Assembly: GCF_014701235.1 (NCBI RefSeq)
Contig: NZ_AP022873.1
Span: 1,922,001-1,986,000, forward strand
Reading direction: 5' to 3'
From: Dissulfurispira thermophila
Lineage (GTDB): Bacteria; Nitrospirota; Thermodesulfovibrionia; Thermodesulfovibrionales; Dissulfurispiraceae
Length of the DNA stretch: 64,000 nt
Within the stretch, counting starts at the first letter, position 1. Each line of letters begins with the position of its first letter. Positions 51,653 to 59,469 of this stretch are shown here, piece by piece. A program made the position numbers and the translations under genes. The notes under the pieces were generated by a model. That model saw only the letters and a list, made by a program, of their open reading frames with translations, did no database searches and had not been told where the DNA came from.

Positions 51653-52003
51653 TTAAGCTGTCTCTTGAGATGTAACAGGTATGCCTATGACATCTTTAGG
51701 GAGTGCAGCTATCTGTTTTTTGCCAAGCTTTATAACCATGAACTTTACGACAGGGTCAAAGACCTTGAAGTAGTCTTCTATTTTCTTTACTGTAGATGCA
51801 GGCGCCTTAAATAGAAAAAGGATATAAATCCCCATCTTTTGTTTGTTGAGTTCATATGCTAACTTTCTCTTTCCCCAGTTGTCAACTTTGAGGACATCTC
51901 CGCCGGAATTTCTTATAATGTCGCTTATTTTCTCTACAGCAGACTTTAGTTCATCTTCATTGAGAGATGGGTTGAAGATAACTACATTTTCATAGATGTT
52001 CAT
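51653..52003 (-). CDS. rpsF: 30S ribosomal protein S6
   Basis: A 116-residue S6: MNIYENVVIFNPSLNEDEL, WGKRKLAYELNKQKMGIYIL and FKVFDPVVKFMVIKL. Start at ATG 52003 behind GGAGGTG. It heads the rpsF-ssb-rpsR unit; a GGGACAAAGTCCC hairpin lies about 40 bp upstream. Confidence 0.96.
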   Translation of the reverse strand: MNIYENVVIFNPSLNEDELKSAVEKISDIIRNSGGDVLKVDNWGKRKLAYELNKQKMGIYILFLFKAPASTVKKIEDYFKVFDPVVKFMVIKLGKKQIAALPKDVIGIPVTSQETA

Positions 52004-52106
52004 AAACACCTCCACATGGATTTAAAGCCCTTTCTTTGAGGGACAAAGTCCCTTTAAAAAAGAGCATGGAGAAACTATATTTTATAACATATCAACTACC
52101 TTAAAA

Positions 52107-53495
52107 TCAAATGAGCTTGTATTCCTTGATCTTCTTATTAAGGGTGTTTCTGTTTATCCCCAGCATTTTTGCAGCCCTGACCTGATTTCCGTTTGCCTCT
52201 TGCAGTACCATGCTGAAGAGTGCCTTTTCAACCTCTGACATTATAGTATCATAAAGATTTGATTTTTCAACCTCTGCCATCTTATTCAGAAATCCATTAA
52301 GTTTACTCTCCAAAAACTCCTTTATCGAGCACATATTATAATCATTTAAAAACAGGTCTTTTTTCTCTATAATACTTCCTCTTGAGAGTATGGCAGCCTT
52401 TTTTATGGTATTTTCCAGCTCTCTTGCATTGCCGGGCCAGTTATACGCCATAAGAGCCTTTTCTGCATCCTTCGAAAATTTCTTTGGCTGAAGCTCAAAT
52501 GCCTTTATGGATTTCTCAAGAAAATGGTGTGCAAGAGGCAATATATCTTCATTTCTCTCTCTCAGGGGAGGCAGTTTTATTTCTATTACATTAAATCTAT
52601 AATACAAGTCTTCTCTAAAAGTGCCTTTCTTCACACATTGCATGAGATCCTTGTTCGTGGCGCCTATTATCCTTACATCTGCCTTTATAATCTTATTACT
52701 CCCAAGAGGACTATACTCTTGCTCTTGGAGAAATCGAAGTAATTTCGCCTGAAGGTCAATATCAAGCTCAGATATTTCATCAAGAAAAAGGGTTCCGCCA
52801 TCAGCAGCTTGTATCTTACCCGCTGTCTTACCAATAGCCCCAGTGAATGCACCCTTTTCCCAGCCAAACAACTCTGCCTCCATAAGCTCTTTTGGTATAG
52901 AGGCTGAATTTATAGCAATAAAAGGACCAAACTTTCTTCTGCTGTTATTATGTATTGCCCTTGCCACAAGTTCTTTTCCAGTGCCGCTTTCGCCATAAAT
53001 AAGTATAGTGACATCCTTTGGAGCAACCTTGCCGATTTCCTTGAATACCTTAAGCATACTTTTTGATTTTCCTATTATCTGAAAAGGAATCGTGTCTTCT
53101 TTGGTCTGTCTCAGCTTTAAGAGTTCCTCTCTCATGGCTATATCCCTGAATGCCTTTTCTGTGGTTATCTTTAGCTCTTCAATATCAAATGGTTTTTCCA
53201 GATAGTCATATGCCCCTTCCTTCATTGCATCTATGACGGTTTCCATTCTTCCATGTGCTGTGACAATAATAATAAGGGCATCAGGATTAAAGACTTTTAT
53301 TTCCCTTAAGGCATCTATTCCGCTTCCATCAGGGAGCATAAGGTCTAAAAGTATGAGCTTGAATTTATCGACCACCTTTATACCTGTTTTTATGGTAGTC
53401 TTTGCCTCTACTTCATATCCAAGTGGTTCAAGTGCCTTCCTGATAACCCAGATTACACTTTCATCATCGTCTATAATGAGTATCTTTTTATTCAT
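52107..53495 (-). CDS. NtrC-like σ54-dependent response regulator
   Basis: A 462-residue regulator: receiver (ILIIDDDESVIWVIRKAL; LILLDLMLPDGSG), AAA+ domain with GESGTGKE and EKGAFTGAI, and Fis-type C-terminus NQVRAAKMLGINRNTLNKKI. DESVIWVIRKAL and the length fit NtrC proper (nitrogen regulation). It overlaps the NtrB-like kinase gene by 8 bp. No glnA or glnB is near, so a nitrogen role is inferred from sequence style. Confidence 0.9.
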   Translation of the reverse strand: MNKKILIIDDDESVIWVIRKALEPLGYEVEAKTTIKTGIKVVDKFKLILLDLMLPDGSGIDALREIKVFNPDALIIIVTAHGRMETVIDAMKEGAYDYLEKPFDIEELKITTEKAFRDIAMREELLKLRQTKEDTIPFQIIGKSKSMLKVFKEIGKVAPKDVTILIYGESGTGKELVARAIHNNSRRKFGPFIAINSASIPKELMEAELFGWEKGAFTGAIGKTAGKIQAADGGTLFLDEISELDIDLQAKLLRFLQEQEYSPLGSNKIIKADVRIIGATNKDLMQCVKKGTFREDLYYRFNVIEIKLPPLRERNEDILPLAHHFLEKSIKAFELQPKKFSKDAEKALMAYNWPGNARELENTIKKAAILSRGSIIEKKDLFLNDYNMCSIKEFLESKLNGFLNKMAEVEKSNLYDTIMSEVEKALFSMVLQEANGNQVRAAKMLGINRNTLNKKIKEYKLI

Positions 53496-54687
53496 CTACA
53501 AAACCTTTTTGTTCTTTCATTGGTAGATATATACTGAATATTGTTCCAGCACCTATTTTACTTTTGACCTTTATAATACCGCAATGGTCTTTTATTATCT
53601 TTTTCGAAAGGGCAAGACCAAGACCACTGCCACCTGTTTTTTTTGTATAAAAAGGGAGAAATATTTTGCCAATCTCATCCTTTGATATGCCGATACCTGT
53701 ATCCTTTATCTCCACAACGACCCATCTTTGCTTTATTGGAAATCTGCTCTTTTGCTCCGATGCGCCCCGAAAAATCGTAAGATCTTTCGGGGACCCCTCT
53801 GATAGTTTTTGATCTTCTTTATAAGTTACCATATACTCATTAGAAGGCTTTGTAGAGACACTTAATATTCTGTTTTTAGATGTCCTCATTGCCTCCACAG
53901 CATTTTTAAATAAATTTATAAATACTTGTAGTAGTTTACTTTCGTCTCCAACTATGTCAGGAAGGCTTGGGTCATAGGATTTATTTATATAAATTCGTCT
54001 TTCTTCAATAGATGTCTTCATCACCTTTAGTGCATACTCTATAACTTCATGGATATTCAGGCGATTAAAAACAGGTCTTCTTGTCATTGTAAGATAGCTA
54101 TGCAAAACAGAGTTAAGTCTGTCTGTTTCCTTTAATATCAGTTCTACACTATCTTCGGCATCTAAATGATTCACAATTGATGGCTTTGTCATTAATATCT
54201 GGGCTGCTCCTTTTATACCACTCAATGGGTTTTTTATTTCATGTGCAATACAACCTAACAAATATAAAAGGGAATCAAACTGATAGTCTTCTCTTTCTGT
54301 TAATAACATATTCTCTCTAATGCAGAGTATAGCACCATTACACCCCGAAAAATCATAAGATTTTTCGGGGACCCCACCATGGGCATATGTGGAACTTTCC
54401 TCATAAAATGGTGTTAGATTTAGGTCTATGTTTGCAACTCTGCCGCCTATATCTATCTCCATTTCTTTGCAGTTAAATGAACGGCCTTCTGTTATAGTCT
54501 TATGTAAGAGCATCACAATCTCCCTTGCATCTGAAAACAACCTTTTGAAATGTCTGCGTTTTATTTCCTTATAACTCTTGCTGAGAAATTCCTCTCCATG
54601 CTTGTTTATAAAGGATAGTTTACCCGTTCTATCAAACAAAAGGATAGCTTCGTCCAAATTATTAATAAGTGCATCAAGAGATACCAT
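53488..54687 (-). CDS. NtrB-like histidine kinase with two repeat-derived inserts
   Basis: A 399-residue soluble kinase: PAS domain (about 1-120), HisKA box GCIAHEIKNPLSGIKGAAQIL and ATPase motifs (KDTGIGISKDEIGKIF, GGSGLGLALSKKI). Two 28-bp perfect palindromes (53765, 54343) lie in the frame and code for GSPKDLTIFRGA and GVPEKSYDFSGC, in different reading phases. They fall at the edges of the PAS domain and between ATPase motifs, where loops are expected. The gene stays open. It overlaps nadD by 14 bp. Confidence 0.9.
   Translation of the reverse strand: MVSLDALINNLDEAILLFDRTGKLSFINKHGEEFLSKSYKEIKRRHFKRLFSDAREIVMLLHKTITEGRSFNCKEMEIDIGGRVANIDLNLTPFYEESSTYAHGGVPEKSYDFSGCNGAILCIRENMLLTEREDYQFDSLLYLLGCIAHEIKNPLSGIKGAAQILMTKPSIVNHLDAEDSVELILKETDRLNSVLHSYLTMTRRPVFNRLNIHEVIEYALKVMKTSIEERRIYINKSYDPSLPDIVGDESKLLQVFINLFKNAVEAMRTSKNRILSVSTKPSNEYMVTYKEDQKLSEGSPKDLTIFRGASEQKSRFPIKQRWVVVEIKDTGIGISKDEIGKIFLPFYTKKTGGSGLGLALSKKIIKDHCGIIKVKSKIGAGTIFSIYLPMKEQKGFVDE
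53765..53797. repeat. Intragenic palindromic element, copy A
   Basis: CCCCGAAAAATC-GTAA-GATCTTTCGGGG (one mismatch pair) followed by ACCCC. Same element as 54343-54375. Confidence 0.85.
54343..54375. repeat. Intragenic palindromic element, copy B
   Basis: CCCCGAAAAATC-ATAA-GATTTTTCGGGG, perfect arms, followed by ACCCC. Differs from copy A at two positions and is translated in another phase. Confidence 0.85.
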
Positions 54688-55342
54688 TGGGATATAATTT
54701 ATATTTATATATATAATCTTCTACTATTTCAGGCACAAGGTATTTTATACTCTTGTCTTCCTTCAGTAGCCTCCTTATCTCAGTAGATGATATTCCAATT
54801 GGTGTTATTTCAAGAACAAAAGCCTTTTTTCCGCTTTTCAATTGAAAAATCTCATTACTTGAGATTGCTTCGTCGCTTTGCTCCTCGCAATGACAACTTT
54901 GGCGATTGATATAAGGTGATTTCAAAATATCCTCGACCCCATATCCCGGTCTTGTCACCAGTATAAAATCAATAAGACTTATAAGCACATCAGGCTGCCA
55001 CCAGTTTGAAATATCAAGAAAGGCATCTATTCCAAGTATAAAAAAAAGTTCATCATCAGGATAAATATCATAAAGCATCTGAATTGTATTTACTGTATAG
55101 GATTTCTTTGTTTGTCTCACTTCTATATCTGATACAACGAAATCTACATTCGATGCTGTTGCGAGCCTCGTCATTGTATATCTGTGTGATGCCTCAATTA
55201 AGTCTAATGTTTTAAGAGGTGGATTCCCAGAAGGCATAAATATAACCTTATGGAGATTTAACTTTTCCCTTACCTCTTCTGCAGCCCTTAAATGACCAAA
55301 ATGTATTGGATTAAATGTACCACCAAAGATTCCAAGTCTCAC
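54674..55342 (-). CDS. nadD: Nicotinate-nucleotide adenylyltransferase with REP-derived insert
   Basis: NadD joins nicotinate mononucleotide and ATP in NAD synthesis. Motifs: GIFGGTFNPIHFGHLRAAEE at the start, and near the end ISSTEIRRLLKEDKSIKYLVP. The 222 residues exceed the usual ~195-200 because of an insert, INRQSCHCEEQSDEAISSNE, coded by a common REP-like repeat (54861-54895). The frame stays open. It overlaps its upstream neighbour by 4 bp. Confidence 0.93.
   Translation of the reverse strand: MRLGIFGGTFNPIHFGHLRAAEEVREKLNLHKVIFMPSGNPPLKTLDLIEASHRYTMTRLATASNVDFVVSDIEVRQTKKSYTVNTIQMLYDIYPDDELFFILGIDAFLDISNWWQPDVLISLIDFILVTRPGYGVEDILKSPYINRQSCHCEEQSDEAISSNEIFQLKSGKKAFVLEITPIGISSTEIRRLLKEDKSIKYLVPEIVEDYIYKYKLYPNGIS
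54861..54895. repeat. REP-like repeat inside nadD
   Basis: The minus strand reads TGTCATTGCGAGGAGCAAAG then CGACGAAGCAATCTC, a very common intergenic repeat type in many bacteria, here inside an essential gene. Confidence 0.85.
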
Positions 55343-55617
55343 AACCCCATTTTCTCCAGTGCATCTTCGCCCCTTGTCCTTGAGGCAGGTGCATCTTCAG
55401 GAAGATAGAGCATTACTCCCCCCTTAACCGGCCTTATCACTATCTTTCCCTCTGCAGCAAGCTGATTGGTTATTTTTATGGGGTCTTCCCCATTAAAGTA
55501 TTTCTTAAATGCATCATTAAATCCTGAATACACGGTGTGTATGCCTTTATACCCTTCTTTTCTCAGACTCACTATTGCCTTTTTTACAAACTCTTCATAG
55601 CTTAATTTTTCTGACAT
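55339..55617 (-). CDS. Small conserved-looking protein upstream of nadD
   Basis: A 92-residue protein with a winged-helix-like layout (YEEFVKKAIVSLRKEGYKGI; LAAEGKIVIRPVKGGVMLYL). No catalytic motif. It has a good GGAGG-like site and overlaps nadD by 4 bp, so it is real. Function unknown. Confidence 0.7.
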   Translation of the reverse strand: MSEKLSYEEFVKKAIVSLRKEGYKGIHTVYSGFNDAFKKYFNGEDPIKITNQLAAEGKIVIRPVKGGVMLYLPEDAPASRTRGEDALEKMGL

Positions 55618-55643
55618 ATTAGTTCCCTCCTCTTATTTCTCAT

Positions 55644-56900
55644 TCACTCTCTCAGTTGCCCATTTCCAAAGACTATAAATTTTGTGCAGGTCAATTCTTC
55701 AAGCCCCATAGGACCCCTTGCATGTATCTTGTCTGTTGATATTCCTATCTCTGCACCAAGACCGAACTGAAATCCATCGTTCAACCTCGTTGATGCATTC
55801 ACAAATACGGCAGATGAATCAACCTCTCTTAGGAATCTCATTGCCCTATCATAATTCATCGTAACAATTGCATCTGAATGGGCAGAGCTATATTTTGCAA
55901 TATGCTCTATTGCTTCATCCATATCTTTGACAACCCTGACATTTAAAATCAAATCGAGGTATTCATTGTAGAAATCATCTTCACTGACCTCTTTTATATT
56001 CGGATATATAGACCGTGTCTTTGGACAGCCTCTAATCTCAACTCCTACTCCTTCAAATCTTTTGAGCATCTTTGGTAGAAATCCCTCGGCAATAACTTCA
56101 TCAACAAGCATTGTCTCCATTGCATTGCATGTGCCAGGTCTCTGTACTTTTGCATTAAAGCATATCTCTTCTGCCATTATTAAATCAGCATCTCTGTCAA
56201 CAAATACATGACAGACACCTTTGTAATGCTTAAGCACGGGAATCCTTGAATTCTCAGTTACAGCCCTAATAAGACCTTCTCCACCCCTCGGAATTATGAG
56301 GTCTATAATACCTTCGAGTTTCAGCATTTCCATTACTGCTTCTCTTTCTTGCATATCTATAAATGTAATAGCCCCTTCATGAATACCCTCTGCCTTCGCA
56401 ACATCTCTCAAGATGCTGACTATAGCCTTATTAGAATTTATTGCCTCTGACCCACCTCTTAATATCACTGCATTACCAGCCTTCAAACAAAGGCTTGTTG
56501 CATCTGCTGTGACATTAGGACGAGCCTCATAAATGATTCCTATAACCCCTATAGGCACTCTCATCCGACCAACGGTCATTCCATTTGGTCTCTGCCACAT
56601 CCTTGTTATTTCACCCACAGGGTCAGGCAGTTGTGCAACTTCCACAAGACCCTGTGCCATTTCATTTATCCGTTTTTCGTTCAAGGTTAATCTATCGATA
56701 AGAGCCTTTGAAAGTCCTTTTTTTTCAGCATATTGTATATCTTTTTTGTTTTCTGAAATAAGCTCCTCTGCCCTTTTTTTGATCGCCTCTGCCATCTTTA
56801 CAAGGGCAGCATTTTTCTGACTTGACGATGCATTTGCAATGCTCCTCGCACCTTCTTTTGCTTCCTTTGCCTTGTTAAGAACAAATTGCTTTATATCCAT
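55644..56900 (-). CDS. proA: Glutamate-5-semialdehyde dehydrogenase (γ-glutamyl phosphate reductase)
   Basis: Second step of proline synthesis, NADPH-dependent reduction of γ-glutamyl phosphate. 418 residues with [28 protein letters not shown], the catalytic Cys in [12 protein letters not shown] and [15 protein letters not shown]. The start at ATG 56900 has GGCGGAGG just upstream; a longer frame to 56975 lacks similarity. proB is not adjacent. Confidence 0.96.
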   Translation of the reverse strand: MDIKQFVLNKAKEAKEGARSIANASSSQKNAALVKMAEAIKKRAEELISENKKDIQYAEKKGLSKALIDRLTLNEKRINEMAQGLVEVAQLPDPVGEITRMWQRPNGMTVGRMRVPIGVIGIIYEARPNVTADATSLCLKAGNAVILRGGSEAINSNKAIVSILRDVAKAEGIHEGAITFIDMQEREAVMEMLKLEGIIDLIIPRGGEGLIRAVTENSRIPVLKHYKGVCHVFVDRDADLIMAEEICFNAKVQRPGTCNAMETMLVDEVIAEGFLPKMLKRFEGVGVEIRGCPKTRSIYPNIKEVSEDDFYNEYLDLILNVRVVKDMDEAIEHIAKYSSAHSDAIVTMNYDRAMRFLREVDSSAVFVNASTRLNDGFQFGLGAEIGISTDKIHARGPMGLEELTCTKFIVFGNGQLRE

Positions 56901-56917
56901 ATAGCCTCCGCCTTTAA

Positions 56918-56987
56918 AACAGGTTAAGGCTAAGGTTAAGAAATGATTAGTTTTTTTTCTAAACCTTAACCTCAACCTTGACCTGTT
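56918..56987. repeat. Imperfect long inverted repeat (GGTTAAGG type)
   Basis: AACAGGTTAAGG and AAGGTTAAG on the left face CTTAACCTCAACCTTGACCTGTT on the right across a T-rich loop. It sits in the leader of proA. Similar GGTTAAGG motifs occur at 2183, 9671 and 49926. Confidence 0.6.
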
Positions 56988-57118
56988 TTTTTAATTATCC
57001 TCAAAATAAACCTCAAAATCAATATTTTTTATCAACCTGATTTTTATCATAGGATATTAGAATAAAATATTTGTTATAATAAATCCAAATTTAATTGAAT
57101 AATTTTTAGGAGGTTTTT

Positions 57119-57304
57119 ATGGCAAAAACACCAGTAGTTGACACAGACCTTTGCATTGGGTGTGGCTCATGTGTTGAGGTATGTCCAGAAGTCTTTGAAC
57201 TCAGGGATGATAAGGCATGGGTCATAGGACCAGACAAGTGCGATACTTGTAACTGCGAAGAAGCAGCAAATATTTGCCCTGTTGAAGCAATAAAATTTGA
57301 GTAA
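57119..57304 (+). CDS. [4Fe-4S] ferredoxin
   Basis: A 61-residue ferredoxin. CIGCGSCVEVCP supplies three ligands plus the distal CP; the second part CDTCNCEEAANICPVEAI supplies the fourth and three further cysteines (a disulfide or partial second site). The pattern is that of single-cluster clostridial/Desulfovibrio-type ferredoxins. AGGAGG precedes the ATG and a TATAAT lies at 57075. A strong terminator follows, so it is monocistronic. Confidence 0.94.
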   Translation: MAKTPVVDTDLCIGCGSCVEVCPEVFELRDDKAWVIGPDKCDTCNCEEAANICPVEAIKFE

Positions 57305-57310
57305 TAAAGA

Positions 57311-57349
57311 AAGAAAGGCTGAAGGCTTAAACCTTCAGCCTTTCTTTTG
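57311..57349. terminator. Bidirectional terminator between ferredoxin and NUDIX genes
   Basis: A perfect 15-bp stem (AAGAAAGGCTGAAGG with CCTTCAGCCTTTCTT) with a 6-nt loop and flanking A/T runs, between convergent genes. The last codons of the NUDIX gene fall in the right arm. Confidence 0.85.
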
Positions 57350-57893
57350 CCATCTCTACAAATCCATAAACCTTGAGATCTATGTAATCTCCATTCTTCC
57401 TATAAGACTCCAGAGTTTTATATATATCTGGGAATGGTGTCTTTATCATCTCGATACTCTCACTCTCATCCGCAGGATACTTTTCTTTTATATCCAATGG
57501 CGCAGGATAGGCATCTCTTGCAAGGAAAACAGTCAGCATTTCTGTAGACATACCAGAAGATACGGGTCCATCTGCCAAAAAAATAAAATCTTCTGCATCA
57601 TAGCCAGTCTCCTCAACAAGCTCTCGTTTTGCTGCAGCAAAAAGGGATTCGTTCTTATCATTGAGCCCGGCAGGGAACTCTATTACGAAGTTATTTACAA
57701 CAGGTCTGAATTGTCTTATAAGCAAAAATTCTTTATTAGATGTTACAGGAATAACAACAACAATACCATTGCAGTTTACCCTCTCGACAGCCTCCCAATT
57801 GCGGAGATTACCTGATTCGTCTGCATAAGTAATAATCAATGACTTGAGAAATTTGCCTTCCCACACTGTCTTTTTATCAATAATCTTCATCAT
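57327..57893 (-). CDS. NUDIX hydrolase, ADP-ribose pyrophosphatase type
   Basis: A 188-residue enzyme that likely splits ADP-ribose. Nudix box GLNDKNESLFAAAKRELVEE then TGY; the upstream RQFRPVVNNFVIEFPAG is typical of NudF proteins. In a genome with DarT, ADP-ribose clearance could be useful, but this gene is a common housekeeping type and lies far away. Confidence 0.9.
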   Translation of the reverse strand: MMKIIDKKTVWEGKFLKSLIITYADESGNLRNWEAVERVNCNGIVVVIPVTSNKEFLLIRQFRPVVNNFVIEFPAGLNDKNESLFAAAKRELVEETGYDAEDFIFLADGPVSSGMSTEMLTVFLARDAYPAPLDIKEKYPADESESIEMIKTPFPDIYKTLESYRKNGDYIDLKVYGFVEMAKERLKV

Positions 57894-58008
57894 TTAACCG
57901 CCAAGGTATATTTATATGTCAGTAGGTGTGGCTGTGTTTCACAAGCACAAAGAACTAATTAATTTTGCGAAAAGCAGAGGCATCCTACTGATATACCATC
58001 GCTCATGC

Positions 58009-58353
58009 TTATCCCGGGGGCCAGTGCATCTGACGGCCTCCGAGTATATGAAGATGGATATGATACACCGTCTGCCCGCTTTCTGGATTGCAGTTTGTAA
58101 CAACCCTGAATCCCCTCTCTGCAATGCCCTTGTCAACTGCAATCTTATTAACAACCTTCATTAGATGGTAGATAAGATTACTATCATCTTCCTTGATATC
58201 AAGAAGTGTTGATATGTGTTTCTTTGGTATCACAAGTGTGTGAACTGGTGCCTGAGGATTTATATCCTCAAAGGCAAGTGCATGCTCGTCTTCATAAATT
58301 ATTTTGGCTGGTATCTTCTTATCAATTATCTTACAGAATATGCAGTCACTCAT
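58009..58353 (-). CDS. HIT family protein (HinT-like)
   Basis: A 114-residue nucleotide hydrolase: [20 protein letters not shown] with zinc-type Cys pair and the triad [14 protein letters not shown]. Start at ATG 58353 with GGAGG. Followed at distance by the NUDIX gene and preceded by hisI. Confidence 0.94.
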   Translation of the reverse strand: MSDCIFCKIIDKKIPAKIIYEDEHALAFEDINPQAPVHTLVIPKKHISTLLDIKEDDSNLIYHLMKVVNKIAVDKGIAERGFRVVTNCNPESGQTVYHIHLHILGGRQMHWPPG

Positions 58354-58400
58354 ATAAGCCTCCAATGTTGCAGGGTGATGGCATCACCCTACTTATTCTA

Positions 58401-58724
58401 TTATTTCAATTCTATCTTCCTGAAAAAACATGTCCTATTGCCTGTATGGCATGCCACACCACCATGTTGCTTAACCTTAATCAAGAGCGCGTCTGCATCA
58501 CAATCGTAAAATATCTCTTTTACCTCTTGTAAATTACCTGAAGTCTCGCCTTTCTTCCAGTACTTCTGTCTCGACCTTGACCAGAAGTGAGTAAAGCCTG
58601 TATCTATAGTCATTTTCAGGGAAGATTCATTCATATAAGCCATCATCAGCACATCTCCGTTTTCAGCATCCTGAATTATGGCAGGGATAAGACCTTTTTC
58701 ATCGTATTTAAGCTCTAACAGCAT
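58401..58724 (-). CDS. hisI: Phosphoribosyl-AMP cyclohydrolase
   Basis: Third step of histidine synthesis. 107 residues with [48 protein letters not shown] and CHTGNRTCF, all with metal-binding Cys/Asp. The HisE domain is absent, so PR-ATP pyrophosphatase must be elsewhere. Confidence 0.96.
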   Translation of the reverse strand: MLLELKYDEKGLIPAIIQDAENGDVLMMAYMNESSLKMTIDTGFTHFWSRSRQKYWKKGETSGNLQEVKEIFYDCDADALLIKVKQHGGVACHTGNRTCFFRKIELK

Positions 58725-58884
58725 GTTTTAATCCTCCAGTCTTGCCTTAATTTCTGATTTTACTTATTGCTAAACTAATTGTCAAATTAGCCGAAAGGGG
58801 GCTCATGAGGGAGATGAAATCTCCCCCATGCTGATACCCATCTGCTCATGTTATAATGAAGATAAATTTTCTTTATATACCAAA

Positions 58885-59469
58885 ATGAAAAGACTAACAG
58901 GACATTGCAGCACTGGGGCATTAGGAAAAGCATTACTCCTCTTTATCTGCCTTCTATTGTTTACTATTGATGGCTTTGCTACAGAGATTCCTATTGTAGA
59001 TGTAAAAATAAATAACAACGACATCCATGTTAGAACCTCTGTAAAACCCGATGCAAAGTTTATAGAAGATATGAACAATGGACTTTCAAAAGAACTCACT
59101 TTTTATATAGACCTCTTCAGGACATGGAGCATATGGCCTGATGAATTCGTTACTGGCAAAAAATTGATAAAAATATTGAAAAGTAATCCTATAAAGAGAG
59201 AGTATGTTGCAATAAATATAGATGGTAATATGCACATCGAAAAGAGATTCAAAAATTTAGAATCTATGCTTGAATGGATAATGAATATAACAGACATAAA
59301 AATAACAAATATCAAGGAATTAGAACCAGGAGATTATTTTGTCAGGGTTACTGTTGATTCTCGCATAAGAAAATTGCCTCCTGTCATAGGATATTTCTTG
59401 TTTTTTGTGCCTGAAAAAGAATTCAGCGTATCAAAAGATTCTCAAAAATTCGAGATAAATAAGAGATGA
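58885..59469 (+). CDS. DUF4390 protein upstream of NtrYX-like pair
   Basis: A 194-residue exported protein: signal-like segment (about 12-30), then a β-rich DUF4390 domain (VRTSVKPDAKFIEDMNNGL; FFVPEKEFSVSKD). This family often precedes NtrY-like kinases. Start at ATG 58885 is chosen for the signal segment; an upstream ATG at 58828 is possible. It overlaps the kinase gene by 4 bp. Function unknown, possibly in envelope sensing. Confidence 0.82.
   Translation: MKRLTGHCSTGALGKALLLFICLLLFTIDGFATEIPIVDVKINNNDIHVRTSVKPDAKFIEDMNNGLSKELTFYIDLFRTWSIWPDEFVTGKKLIKILKSNPIKREYVAINIDGNMHIEKRFKNLESMLEWIMNITDIKITNIKELEPGDYFVRVTVDSRIRKLPPVIGYFLFFVPEKEFSVSKDSQKFEINKR

Noticed and set aside
57939-58154. A 71-residue minus-strand frame overlapping the HIT gene
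   Set aside because: It is an alternate-frame shadow of the HIT protein and has no ribosome binding site.
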